Position numbers and translations under genes: made by a program
NCBI GenBank assembly: GCA_002383605.1
Contig: DFYK01000001.1
Location: 1-28,596, forward strand
Length of the DNA: 28,596 bases
Direction of reading: 5' to 3'
Source: Proteiniphilum sp. UBA4084
GTDB lineage: Bacteria > Bacteroidota > Bacteroidia > Bacteroidales > Dysgonomonadaceae
Part shown: positions 1 through 8,525 of the stretch, in pieces
How positions within the stretch are numbered: position 1 is the first letter of the stretch
Layout: each line of letters begins with the position of its first letter
The notes under the pieces: generated by a model
The model's database searches: none
What the model was told of the DNA's origin: nothing
The model's input: only the letters and a program-made list of their open reading frames with translations

Positions 1-1623
1 CGCGCCGTGACACGCGGCGACGGGAAAAAGGGGGACGATGTGACAGCCAACGTGCGTACCATCCGGAATGTACCGTTGATCCTGAAAGGAGATAATCTGC
101 CTCCCTACGTGGAGGTGCGGGGAGAGATCCTGTTGCCCTGGAGCTCCTTCGAAGCGCTTAACCGGGAAAGGGAAGAGCAAGAGGAACCGCTCTTTGCCAA
201 CCCGCGCAATGCCGCCTCGGGTACGCTGAAGATGCAGGACTCGCGCATTGTGGCCTCCCGCCGGCTGGAATCTTACATGTACAACATGCTGGGAGAGTCG
301 CTGCCCACCGACAGCCATTTCGATAACATGACCCTCGCCCGTGCGTGGGGGTTAAATGTATCGCGGTCGATGACGAAGTGCCGGAACCTGGAGGAGATCT
401 TCGCTTTTCTGAAGCAGTGGGATGTGGAGCGTAAAACGCTTCCCGTGACTACCGACGGCGTGGTGCTGAAAGTAGACTCCCTCAACCAGCAGCGCAACCT
501 GGGCAGCACCTCCAAATTTCCCCGCTGGTCCATCGCCTTTAAGTTCAATGCAGAGCAAGCAGTGACCCGGCTTGAGTCGGTCTCCTGGCAGGTAGGACGT
601 ACAGGTGCCGTAACACCGGTGGCCAATCTGGAGCCGGTGCTGCTGTCGGGAACGACCGTGAAGCGGGCATCGCTTTACAATGAGGATGCCATCAACGCCC
701 TCGATCTGCATATTGGCGACATGGTCTACGTGGAGAAAGGGGGGGAGATCATTCCCAAGATTACCGGTGTGGACAGGGAGGCGCGTTTTATGATGGGTGA
801 CAAGGTGACGTTTGCCCGTTATTGTCCCGACTGCAGGACTCCGCTCGTGCGCAATGAGGATGAGGCGGTACATTACTGCCCCAATTCCGAGGGATGCCCC
901 CCACAGATCAAGGGGCGCATCGAACATTTTGTTACCCGCAGAGCCATGGATATCACCATAGGGCCGGAGACCATCTCTTTGTTGTACGACAAGGGCCTGA
1001 TCCACGATGCAGCAGATTTGTACGACCTGCGCTTCGAGAATCTGGTCAACCTGGAACGATGGGCCGAGACCAGCGCCCGCAACCTGCTGGCCAGTATCGA
1101 ACAGTCGAAGTCTGTTCCCTATGAGCGGGTGCTCTATGCGCTTGGAATACGGTTCGTGGGGGAAACGGTGGCACAAAAGCTGGCACAGGCATTCCCTGAT
1201 ATCGATGTCCTTGCGGCAGCCACACCCCAACAGCTAATGTCGGTAGAAGAGATTGGCGAACGGATTGCGCAGAGTGTCATTGAGTTTTTTGCCAATCGCA
1301 AGTTCACCGTTTTTGTGGATCGTCTCCGCCGGAACGGTCTGCAGTTTTCGCTGAATGAGGAACTGCTGGCCGCAAAAACCGACAAGCTGAAAGGGCTCAC
1401 CATCGTCATCAGCGGCACCTTCGCCCTGCATTCCCGAGATGAGTATAAAGCAATGATCCTGCAAAATGGTGGTAAAAACAGCGGCTCGGTATCCAAAAAT
1501 ACCGATTACATCCTGGCCGGTGACAACATGGGACCTGCGAAGCTGGAGAAGGCCGAAAAGCTGGGTGTAAAGATCATCAACGAGCAGGATTTCCTCTCAT
1601 TCCTTCATGGTGAAGTTATGTGA
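1..1623 (+). CDS. ligA: NAD-dependent DNA ligase, 3' part (5' end outside window)
   Basis: This encodes the NAD+-dependent DNA ligase that seals nicks during replication and repair. Only the C-terminal 540 or so residues are here; the reading frame is open to base 1, so the GTG at base 7 is an internal valine, not a start. The adenylation-lysine motif KxDG lies off the window. Visible parts, in order, are the end of the nucleotidyltransferase domain (DGVVLKVD near 454-477, then an FKFNAE motif), the OB fold (GRTGAVTPVANLEPV), a four-cysteine zinc finger (codons near 823, 832, 877 and 895), helix-hairpin-helix repeats, and a BRCT domain (about 1385-1610). The 3' end overlaps the convergent downstream gene by 27 bases. 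Identification is secure. Confidence 0.97.
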   Translation, partial: RAVTRGDGKKGDDVTANVRTIRNVPLILKGDNLPPYVEVRGEILLPWSSFEALNREREEQEEPLFANPRNAASGTLKMQDSRIVASRRLESYMYNMLGESLPTDSHFDNMTLARAWGLNVSRSMTKCRNLEEIFAFLKQWDVERKTLPVTTDGVVLKVDSLNQQRNLGSTSKFPRWSIAFKFNAEQAVTRLESVSWQVGRTGAVTPVANLEPVLLSGTTVKRASLYNEDAINALDLHIGDMVYVEKGGEIIPKITGVDREARFMMGDKVTFARYCPDCRTPLVRNEDEAVHYCPNSEGCPPQIKGRIEHFVTRRAMDITIGPETISLLYDKGLIHDAADLYDLRFENLVNLERWAETSARNLLASIEQSKSVPYERVLYALGIRFVGETVAQKLAQAFPDIDVLAAATPQQLMSVEEIGERIAQSVIEFFANRKFTVFVDRLRRNGLQFSLNEELLAAKTDKLKGLTIVISGTFALHSRDEYKAMILQNGGKNSGSVSKNTDYILAGDNMGPAKLEKAEKLGVKIINEQDFLSFLHGEVM

Positions 1624-2487
1624 TCCAATGTGGTAGCCATCGGCAAAGATATCTGCCTTGTAGGTGCCGGGCATCAGGAACTCTTCAATGTCCCAGTACA
1701 TGGTAACGGGAATCTCTTCCCCGCCATATTCTACGATGCGCTTCATGGAATAGCGGATCGTTCCGTTTTCATAGGGAAACGTATTGGAAGCACTTTTGGA
1801 GAGTACGTTTCCATCGGGAGTCATGATGCGGACAAACAGTTCCCGCTCACCCGGTTCAGTAGTGATGTTACGGGCAATGGTGAAGGAAATCACAAATTGA
1901 GCACTCTTGCTCAGGCGGGTTTGCTCGCGCCCTCTGTCATTCACCGCTTTGGCGCCGATGTTGGTCGCCACAAGCTGTGCGGCCAGAGATACTTTTTCAG
2001 AAAGTGCTGCTTTCTCCTGTGATACCTGGTTCAGAGTCCGGCTTGTCTGGTTGTATTGCTGTGTGATTTGCCTGTTTTCGGCACGTAGTTCCTCGTTCAG
2101 CCTGTTCAGTGAGTCAATCTGCTGGATGTAGCCACGTAGTATCTTTCGCAAGGTAGCCAGTTCGTCCTTGAGCCGTTTTATTTCTGCCTGGTCGGTGGAT
2201 TTGGTCATGCGCAACTCCTCCTGCAGACGGAGTACTTTTGCCTGTTCATTTTCGAGTTTGAAGAGAAGCGAGTCGTTCTGTACACTGAACTTAAATCCTT
2301 CGTATTGCAATGAGATTGCTTCGTATTCATCTTCCAACTCCTGCTTGTCGACGGTAAACTGCTGCTGCATTTCGTCCATCTCGGCATTTTTAGTGAGGAG
2401 AAAGCCAATCACGATGGCCAATACTACCGCGAGCACGCCAATGATGGCAATCAATTGGGGTGTACGCTCTTTAAAGTTTATTTTCAT
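1597..2487 (-). CDS. Membrane-anchored coiled-coil protein of unknown function
   Basis: I do not recognise a named family. The protein (296 aa) has a short basic N-terminus, one membrane segment (about residues 10-32, rich in I, V, L and A), a long charged coiled coil (about 35-170) and a C-terminal, probably beta-rich, domain of about 115 residues. This suggests an inner-membrane anchor with a periplasmic coiled coil and a folded end domain. The start is set at the ATG at 2487 (MKINFKERTPQ) because a near-consensus promoter at 2514-2544 lies downstream of the alternative start at 2544, which would therefore not be transcribed from it. Its 3' end overlaps ligA by 27 bases on the opposite strand. 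A role in the cell envelope is only a guess. Confidence 0.8.
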   Translation of the reverse strand: MKINFKERTPQLIAIIGVLAVVLAIVIGFLLTKNAEMDEMQQQFTVDKQELEDEYEAISLQYEGFKFSVQNDSLLFKLENEQAKVLRLQEELRMTKSTDQAEIKRLKDELATLRKILRGYIQQIDSLNRLNEELRAENRQITQQYNQTSRTLNQVSQEKAALSEKVSLAAQLVATNIGAKAVNDRGREQTRLSKSAQFVISFTIARNITTEPGERELFVRIMTPDGNVLSKSASNTFPYENGTIRYSMKRIVEYGGEEIPVTMYWDIEEFLMPGTYKADIFADGYHIGSHNFTMKE

Positions 2488-2513
2488 TCGAGTGCTTAAT
2501 TTCCGATAGACGG

Positions 2514-2544
2514 CAAAAGTAGCGGTTTTCAGCCTAAAACCCAA
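2514..2544 (-). promoter_or_regulatory. Bacteroidota promoter for the coiled-coil gene
   Basis: On the minus strand TTG (2542-2544) is followed after exactly 20 bases by TACTTTTG (2514-2521). This matches the Bacteroides -33/-7 pattern TTG, N19-21, TAnnTTTG. The expected transcript start is near 2507, giving a leader of about 20 bases and fixing the gene start at 2487. Confidence 0.65.
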
Positions 2545-2682
2545 TCATTGGCCTTTCTTTTTTGGAATTTTAAGATAAGCCCTTCCGGTTTTAAAAATAT
2601 GGAATTTATTCAACGAAACTTCTGAAAAAGTGTTATAATTGTAGTCTATTGCGAAGAGCATGAAATTGCTTAATTTAATCAT

Positions 2683-3228
2683 ATGAAAACAACAACAACT
2701 TATTTTCTGACCATCGGCATGATTGCATTTTTTGCCGGTTGCGGTTCTTCTCAGCGGGTACTGAACGGTGACATGGCTGTAGAACGGATCATTGGATTGT
2801 GGGAGGTGAAGGCGATACACCACAGCGATGAAGTGGGTTACAAGGTGATTCCTTCCGGGATGTTCAAGATGATTTTTCACGACGGCAGGTTTATGAATTT
2901 CATGTCCACGGACAAGGGAGCCATCATCACGGTGGACGGCACGTACAGACTTGAAGGAGATCTTTACACGGAAGAGATCGTGAATTCATTCAACAAAAGC
3001 CAGGAAGGGAAAGACAACCCGCTCAATATCAAACTGACGCACAAAAATTTCATGTACCTGCGCTGGTTTCAGCCTGTCGATGAATTTGGGGTTACCCAGA
3101 ACAGGTGGGTGGAAGAGATCTGGCAACGTGTGTGCATCGAAGATCTGGAGGTGAGCAATGTGGATCTGCGACAGGAACTCAGACAGTTGCTCGACAATGA
3201 AGAGGTGATACAGGAAGTGACGAAATAG
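2683..3228 (+). CDS. Small lipoprotein, DUF4488/lipocalin-like
   Basis: This is a 181-aa predicted lipoprotein. A signal peptide of about 19 residues ends in FFAGC, with C20 as the likely lipidated cysteine. The rest reads as a small beta-rich domain with a GLWEVKAI start, SGMFKMIFHDGRFMNF and an ITVDGTYRLEGD segment, resembling the lipocalin-like DUF4488 proteins common in Bacteroidales. Family assignment is from memory of these motifs and moderately sure; ligand and function are unknown. It is transcribed divergently from the coiled-coil gene and ends at a two-way terminator shared with metY, so it looks monocistronic. Confidence 0.8.
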   Translation: MKTTTTYFLTIGMIAFFAGCGSSQRVLNGDMAVERIIGLWEVKAIHHSDEVGYKVIPSGMFKMIFHDGRFMNFMSTDKGAIITVDGTYRLEGDLYTEEIVNSFNKSQEGKDNPLNIKLTHKNFMYLRWFQPVDEFGVTQNRWVEEIWQRVCIEDLEVSNVDLRQELRQLLDNEEVIQEVTK

Positions 3229-3232
3229 TCAC

Positions 3233-3266
3233 AAAAAAAGGCGACATTTTTCGGGTCGCCATTTTA
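3233..3266. terminator. Two-way hairpin terminator
   Basis: GGCGAC (3240-3245) pairs with GTCGCC (3255-3260) across a 9-base loop. An A-run precedes the stem and ATTTTAT follows it, so it can stop transcription from the lipoprotein gene (+) and from metY (-), which converge here. Confidence 0.7.
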
Positions 3267-3281
3267 TGGTAAGGTAAAATA

Positions 3282-4580
3282 TCACAGTTGTTTCAATGCT
3301 TCATCCAGATCCGATTTGATATCGTCGATGTGTTCAATACCGAGTGACACACGCAGCAGATTCGGATAGACACCTGCAGCAAGCCGCGCCTCATCCGATA
3401 ATTGCTGGTGGGTGGTACTGGCGGGATGAATGATTAGCGTTTTGGCATCACCTACGTTTGCCAGGTGGCTTATCATGGAGAGGTTGTCGATGACCCTGGC
3501 TGTCTGCGTTACATCACCCTTCACAAAGAAGGATAGTACGCCACCAAAACCGTCATTCTTCAGATATTTTTTAGCCAGGGCATGATACTTGTTTCCTTCA
3601 AGCCCGGGATAGTTCACTTTCTCTACCTTGGGATGTTTTTCCAGCCAACGGGCAAGTTCCAGCGTGTTGGCGTTGGTGCGTTCGGCACGCAGTGAAAGCG
3701 TTTCCAGTCCTAACAGCAGCAGGAATGAGTTGAATGGGCTGTTCACAGGGCCCAGATCGCGCAATCCTTCCACGCGACAACGTATGGAATAGGCAATATT
3801 TCCGAAAGGTGACTTGTCGCCAAATACTTCCCAGAAATTAAGGCCATGATAACCTTCCGAGGGTTCACTGAACATCGGGTACTTCCCGTTTCCCCAGTTG
3901 AAGTTTCCACCGTCGATGATCACACCCCCCATGGAGGTGCCATGGCCTCCAATCCATTTTGTAGCAGAGTGAGTCACGACGTTGGCGCCCCATTCGATCG
4001 GGTTAAAAAGATACCCTCCTTGTCCGAACGTATTATCCACAATCAGTGGAATATCATGTTTGCGTGCTACATCACCAATGGCTTCAAAGTCCGGAATATT
4101 GTATTCGGGATTACCAATGGTCTCCAGATAAATCGCTTTGGTCTTGCTGTCGATCAGGGAAGCAATGCTCTCCACGTCGGAGCCATCTGCAAAGCGTACC
4201 TCGATACCCAGACGTGCAAATGTCACTTTAAACTGATTGTATGTCCCTCCGTACAGATAGGAGGAGGACACAATATTATCCCCTGCAGCGGCCAGGTTGT
4301 GAATCGCGATAAACTGGGCTGCCTGACCTGAAGAGGTGGCCACGGCACCCACGCCCCCTTCGAGGGCCGCCATACGCTTTTCAAATACGTCGGTGGTGGG
4401 GTTTTGCAATCGGGTATAGATATTCCCGAACTCTTTCAATTCAAAAAGATTGGCGCCATGTTCTGCGCTTTTAAACGAAAACGCTGTGGTCTGATAAATA
4501 GGGACAGCTCTTGCGCCGGTTACCGGATCTGATTCCTGTCCCGCATGTACCTGCAATGTTTCAAAATGTTTTTTTATCAT
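3282..4580 (-). CDS. metY: O-acetylhomoserine sulfhydrylase (PLP-dependent)
   Basis: This enzyme makes homocysteine (and acetate) from O-acetylhomoserine and sulfide in the methionine/sulfur assimilation pathway. It belongs to the Cys/Met PLP-dependent family. From the chosen start it is 432 aa, the usual length for this subgroup rather than the shorter cystathionine synthases or lyases. Seen motifs are YTRLQNPT (56-63), SSGQAAQ (83-89), the PLP-ring aspartate in VDNTFGQGG (D182), and the Schiff-base lysine in SATKWIGGHGT (K208). The start is the ATG at 4580 (MIKKHFETLQVHAG); the upstream in-frame start at 4634 lies inside the promoter. It is monocistronic, downstream of the ROK gene on the same strand. 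Confidence 0.92.
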   Translation of the reverse strand: MIKKHFETLQVHAGQESDPVTGARAVPIYQTTAFSFKSAEHGANLFELKEFGNIYTRLQNPTTDVFEKRMAALEGGVGAVATSSGQAAQFIAIHNLAAAGDNIVSSSYLYGGTYNQFKVTFARLGIEVRFADGSDVESIASLIDSKTKAIYLETIGNPEYNIPDFEAIGDVARKHDIPLIVDNTFGQGGYLFNPIEWGANVVTHSATKWIGGHGTSMGGVIIDGGNFNWGNGKYPMFSEPSEGYHGLNFWEVFGDKSPFGNIAYSIRCRVEGLRDLGPVNSPFNSFLLLLGLETLSLRAERTNANTLELARWLEKHPKVEKVNYPGLEGNKYHALAKKYLKNDGFGGVLSFFVKGDVTQTARVIDNLSMISHLANVGDAKTLIIHPASTTHQQLSDEARLAAGVYPNLLRVSLGIEHIDDIKSDLDEALKQL

Positions 4581-4602
4581 ATCGTGCAAAATTAATACTT
4601 TG

Positions 4603-4634
4603 CAAAAGTAGGATAAATAATGAGAAAATGTCAA
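4603..4634 (-). promoter_or_regulatory. Bacteroidota promoter for metY
   Basis: On the minus strand TTG (4632-4634), 21 bases, then TACTTTTG (4603-4610). The predicted transcript start is near 4597, about 17 bases before the metY ATG. A second TAATTTTG lies just downstream but has no TTG at a suitable distance. Confidence 0.65.
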
Positions 4635-4665
4635 AGAATGCAGGAAATAAGTAGTAAATTAATAC

Positions 4666-5871
4666 TCACTCAGCAAAGAGACGACCCCTGGCGATCATGC
4701 ATGCACCAATGATACCGGTTTTATTTTTCAATTTGGAGGATACGATTTTTGTGTCTTTGTTGACCAGATTAAGTGAATATTTCCGGACGGAGCTGCGGAT
4801 GGGCAACATGAGAAATCCCTCAGTCTCGGCTACTTGTCCGCCTATTACGACCAGTTCCGGGTTAAAGATGTTGATGAGGCCGGCGATGTATTTCCCCAGT
4901 TTGTATCCCACCTCTTCCACGATTTCTATGCACAACGGATCTTCCAGGTTGGTGGCTTTGATGATGTCGGTGAGGGTGAGCTTGTTCATGTCCTTCACCA
5001 TTTCGGTGAGGACGGTACTTTCGCCATTGGCCACACGTTCAAGTATGTTCCTGTGAATTGCAAGGCCGGAAGCTTCTGTTTCGAGGCATCCCTTTTTACC
5101 GCAATGGCAGATGATTTCATTCTCGAAGATGGGAAAATGACCGAATTCGCCCGAGAATCCTGATTTGCCATAATAGGGTTTGCCGTCGATGATGATTCCG
5201 ATGCCGAGGCCCCAGGAAACATTGACAAAGATCACGTTCTGTTCTCCCTCTACCGCACCCTTCATGTATTCGCCATAGGCCATGGCGCGGGTATCGTTGT
5301 CGATTCCCACGTTATAATTCAATTTCTTGGTCAGTATTTCACTGATCGGGTGTTCGCTGAAATAAAAACTGCTGTAGCTGTAACCCGATTCGGGATTCAC
5401 CCGACCCGAAATATTGAGATTGATGTTAAAAATCTTCTGTTTGAGTTCACCCGTCCTGTCGATGAAGTCCTGGATGTGCCCGCAAAGCACGTCGAACGAC
5501 TCCGGTGTATTTTCATAGGTATAGGAAATTCCCATCTGGTTATCCACGATGTTTCCGGTAAAATCCATCAGTGCGATATTCAGGTGGTGACGGCTCATGT
5601 CTACCCCCACGAAATAAGCAGAGGAAGGTTTTAACCCGTAAACAATAGGATGTCTGCCTCCTGGCGTGTTGATCTTGCCGAACTCGGCAATCAATCCTTG
5701 GTCGGTAAGTTCAGCAATGAACTTGGTGACAGTCGGTACACTTAATTCAAGTCCTTTGGCCAGTTCCGAGATTGTGTCATTTCCGGTAGTAATAAAATGA
5801 GTGATAATGTCCTTCTTGATTTGGATGTTTTTCGGACTCTTATCGCTTTTCAAAAAAAAGTTTTTTACCAT
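4666..5871 (-). CDS. ROK-family transcriptional regulator or sugar kinase
   Basis: This 401-aa protein has the NagC/XylR-type layout: an N-terminal winged helix-turn-helix (about 18-65, ISELAKGLELSVPTVTKFIAEL) followed by a ROK domain (about 85-395). The ROK zinc site is visible as H245 plus CHCGKKGC (C255, C257, C262). The catalytic-position aspartate of ROK kinases appears to be kept in DNDTRAMAYGEY (D193), so residual sugar binding or even phosphorylation is possible. It most likely represses sugar-uptake or sugar-use genes and responds to a sugar or sugar phosphate, but no sugar gene is adjacent, so the regulon is unknown. It is divergent from hppA and upstream of metY, which has its own promoter. 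Confidence 0.88.
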   Translation of the reverse strand: MVKNFFLKSDKSPKNIQIKKDIITHFITTGNDTISELAKGLELSVPTVTKFIAELTDQGLIAEFGKINTPGGRHPIVYGLKPSSAYFVGVDMSRHHLNIALMDFTGNIVDNQMGISYTYENTPESFDVLCGHIQDFIDRTGELKQKIFNINLNISGRVNPESGYSYSSFYFSEHPISEILTKKLNYNVGIDNDTRAMAYGEYMKGAVEGEQNVIFVNVSWGLGIGIIIDGKPYYGKSGFSGEFGHFPIFENEIICHCGKKGCLETEASGLAIHRNILERVANGESTVLTEMVKDMNKLTLTDIIKATNLEDPLCIEIVEEVGYKLGKYIAGLINIFNPELVVIGGQVAETEGFLMLPIRSSVRKYSLNLVNKDTKIVSSKLKNKTGIIGACMIARGRLFAE

Positions 5872-6200
5872 AATTTCTTAAACTTAGTAATGTACATAGA
5901 GTGCGCTAATAACTAGCTTCCATTGCAGAAGCTATCCAACAGGTCCTTTCTGATCGGTCAAAACGTAACTCCCTGCATCCGAAGGGCTGATTACAGATTC
6001 ATTAAAATGAATAGTAAAACTTACAAAATTACGAAAAAATCCAAACTATCAAAATAAAAAAAAGAAGTTCGTTGTTTTGCGGTTTTTTAATATAATTGTT
6101 TTGTTTTTTAGATATTTTCCGCATCTTTGTGAAACAGAAAACAAGCTTTTTGAATTGTCTTTTCTTATAACCCTTTTAATAAACAATTAATTTCAACGCT
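5872..6200. other. Intergenic region between the divergent ROK gene and hppA
   Basis: These 329 bases contain no gene that I can support. There is an inverted repeat TAGCTTC/GAAGCTA (5914-5920 and 5928-5934, 7-base loop), a possible operator for the ROK regulator. A weak minus-strand promoter candidate, TTA, 20 bases, TAAGTTTA (5879-5909), has one mismatch in each box and would give an almost leaderless ROK transcript. The right part (about 6000-6120) is very AT-rich and leads into the hppA promoter. Confidence 0.4.
6101..6129 (+). promoter_or_regulatory. Probable promoter for hppA
   Basis: TTG (6101-6103), 18 bases, CATCTTTG (6122-6129). It matches the Bacteroides pattern except for one base in the -7 box and a spacer one base short. 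The transcript would start near 6136, giving a leader of about 65 bases. Confidence 0.4.
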
Positions 6201-8402
6201 GTGAATTACTTTTATCTTGTACCCGCCGCTTCTGTAGTGGCCCTGTTCTTCGCTTTTTACTTCTATAAAAAGATGATGAAAGAGAGTGAAGGCACCGAGA
6301 AAATGAAATCGATTGCCGGTTATGTACGCGAAGGTGCCATGTCGTACCTCAAACAACAGTACAAGGTGGTGATCATGGTTTTTGTTGTGCTTGCCCTGCT
6401 TTTTGCCGTGATGGCCTTTTTCGGCCTGCAAAACAATTGGGTTCCCTTTGCCTTTCTCACGGGCGGATTCTTTTCGGGGCTGGCCGGCTTCTTCGGCATG
6501 AAGACAGCGACCTATGCATCCGCAAGGACCACCAACGCAGTACGCAGTTCGCTCAACAGCGGGCTGCAGATTGCTTTCCGTTCCGGAGCCGTCATGGGGC
6601 TGGTGGTAGTGGGACTTGCCCTGCTCGATATCTCGGCCTGGTATCTTATTCTTAACTTTTTTGTTGACGAAGCCGATACCGGACACAAGCTGATCATGAT
6701 CACGACCACCATGCTGACTTTTGGCATGGGCGCTTCCACGCAGGCGCTGTTTGCCCGTGTGGGAGGAGGTATCTATACCAAGGCGGCTGATGTGGGCGCC
6801 GACCTGGTGGGAAAGGTGGAAGTCGGTATTCCCGAGGATGATCCCCGCAACCCGGCGACCATTGCCGACAATGTGGGTGATAATGTGGGTGATGTAGCCG
6901 GCATGGGCGCCGACCTGTATGAATCATACTGTGGCTCCATCCTTTCTACTGCGGCACTGGGCGCTTCGGCGTTTGCATTAAACCCGTCTATGCAGCAGAA
7001 TGCGGTATTTGCTCCCATGATCATCGCAGCCATTGGTGTTTTTCTTTCTATTCTGGGTATCTTTCTGGTGCGCACAAAAGAAGATGCTTCCGTCAAACAG
7101 CTGATGGCTTCCCTTAACCGGGGCGTAAATGTGAGTGCGATACTGATTGCCATATGCACGTTTGGCATACTATACCTGCTCGGATTCAGCAACTGGGTTG
7201 GACTCTCATTCTCGGTCATTGCCGGCCTTTTGGCCGGAATCATCATCGGACAGGGTACCGAGTATTTCACATCCCACTCCTACAAACCCACCAGGGGAAT
7301 TGCCCACAGCTCCCTGACAGGGCCTGCCACGGTGATTATCTCCGGTATGGGAACCGGCTTTGTCTCGACCGTGATCCCGGTGACGACCATTGTCGCCGCC
7401 ATCCTGATCTCTTATCTTGCCGCCATCGGGTTCGATGTGCAAAACATGGTTTCGGCCGAAAATCTGAGTATGGGACTGTACGGTATCGCCATTGCGGCAG
7501 TGGGCATGCTCTCCACGCTGGGGATTACGCTGGCTACCGATGCATATGGTCCCATTGCCGACAATGCGGGGGGGAATGCCGAGATGAGCGGACTGGAACC
7601 GGAGGTGAGAAGAAGGACCGATATGCTCGATTCGCTGGGTAACACGACTGCTGCCACCGGTAAAGGGTTTGCTATCGGCTCGGCGGCGCTGACAGCCTTG
7701 GCGTTGATGGCATCCTATATGGAAGAGATACGCATCGGGATGTTGCGTCTGGGTGACAGTGTGCTGGAATTTGCCAATGGTGAAACCGTGGAGGTGGCCC
7801 GGGCGAGCTTCGTGGATTTCATGAATTATTTTGAAATCACGCTGATGAACCCCAAGGTACTTGCAGGCATCTTCCTCGGATCCATGATGGCCTTTCTTTT
7901 CTGCGGACTGACCATGAATGCCGTGGGTAGGGCTGCTCAGAAGATGGTGGAGGAAGTACGCCGCCAGTTCAGAGAGATACCCGGAATCCTGAGTGGTGAG
8001 TCTACGCCCGACTATGCCCGCTGCGTCTCCATCTCTACCAAGGGTGCACAGCGGGAGATGTTGCTGCCTTCGTTGCTGGCCATCGCTGCTCCCATAGTCA
8101 CAGGCCTGCTGATGGGGGTAGCCGGTGTGATGGGACTCCTGGCGGGCGGACTGGGTGCCGGCTTCGTGCTGGCCATCTTCATGGCCAACGCGGGAGGTGC
8201 CTGGGATAACGCGAAGAAGTACATCGAGGAGGGCCATCTGGGCGGCAAGGGCAGTGAAGCCCACAAGGCTACCGTGGTGGGTGATACCGTGGGTGATCCT
8301 TTTAAAGATACCTCCGGTCCTTCGCTAAATATCCTGATCAAGCTCATGAGCATGGTATCTATTGTAATGGCGGGGTTGACGGTGGCATGGAGTCTCCTGT
8401 AA
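6201..8402 (+). CDS. hppA: Membrane-bound ion-pumping pyrophosphatase, K+-dependent type
   Basis: This 733-aa integral membrane enzyme couples hydrolysis of pyrophosphate to export of Na+ and/or H+. It has many hydrophobic segments, consistent with the 16 helices usual for the family. The active-site signature is present: GADLVGKVEVGIPEDDPRN followed by DNVGDNVGDVAGMGADL, and near the C-terminus GDTVGDPFKDTSGPSLN. The potassium determinant reads GNTTAATGKG, with A484 and G487 at the positions where K+-independent pumps carry K and T; this predicts K+ dependence. Whether the pumped ion is Na+, H+ or both cannot be settled by eye. The start is a GTG at 6201. The gene stands alone, ahead of mdh, which has its own promoter. 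Confidence 0.95.
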   Translation: MNYFYLVPAASVVALFFAFYFYKKMMKESEGTEKMKSIAGYVREGAMSYLKQQYKVVIMVFVVLALLFAVMAFFGLQNNWVPFAFLTGGFFSGLAGFFGMKTATYASARTTNAVRSSLNSGLQIAFRSGAVMGLVVVGLALLDISAWYLILNFFVDEADTGHKLIMITTTMLTFGMGASTQALFARVGGGIYTKAADVGADLVGKVEVGIPEDDPRNPATIADNVGDNVGDVAGMGADLYESYCGSILSTAALGASAFALNPSMQQNAVFAPMIIAAIGVFLSILGIFLVRTKEDASVKQLMASLNRGVNVSAILIAICTFGILYLLGFSNWVGLSFSVIAGLLAGIIIGQGTEYFTSHSYKPTRGIAHSSLTGPATVIISGMGTGFVSTVIPVTTIVAAILISYLAAIGFDVQNMVSAENLSMGLYGIAIAAVGMLSTLGITLATDAYGPIADNAGGNAEMSGLEPEVRRRTDMLDSLGNTTAATGKGFAIGSAALTALALMASYMEEIRIGMLRLGDSVLEFANGETVEVARASFVDFMNYFEITLMNPKVLAGIFLGSMMAFLFCGLTMNAVGRAAQKMVEEVRRQFREIPGILSGESTPDYARCVSISTKGAQREMLLPSLLAIAAPIVTGLLMGVAGVMGLLAGGLGAGFVLAIFMANAGGAWDNAKKYIEEGHLGGKGSEAHKATVVGDTVGDPFKDTSGPSLNILIKLMSMVSIVMAGLTVAWSLL

Positions 8403-8460
8403 ATCGTCAACTTTAGTTTTTATTATTAAATTGGGAGGGGGCGGTTTCGATAACATTTTG

Positions 8461-8468
8461 TATATTTG
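8461..8468 (+). promoter_or_regulatory. -7 element of the mdh promoter
   Basis: TATATTTG fits TAnnTTTG exactly. No TTG lies at the right distance (the nearest is 27 bases upstream). The transcript start would be near 8475, upstream of the mdh ATG at 8526, so the earlier in-frame start at 8466 is unlikely. Confidence 0.45.
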
Positions 8469-8525
8469 ACGTTCGAAAAAATCACTTCTGGAAGAAGAGT
8501 TATCAACATACAAATACAACAAATT

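Noticed and set aside
352..1230. 292-codon minus-strand frame inside ligA
   Set aside because: It lies fully opposite a well-conserved gene and has no motif or promoter; a shadow.
2634..2641. TATAATTG as promoter of the lipoprotein gene
   Set aside because: It has one mismatch in the -7 box and no TTG at a proper distance, so it is too weak to list.
5872..6200. Small RNA, riboswitch or tRNA in the ROK-hppA gap
   Set aside because: Only one 7-base inverted repeat is present; no tRNA-like or known riboswitch pattern could be seen.
7206..8264. Long open frame of 352 codons on the minus strand inside hppA
   Set aside because: Histidine-, glycine- and arginine-rich, with no recognisable domain; it is the shadow of the GC-rich hppA gene on the other strand.
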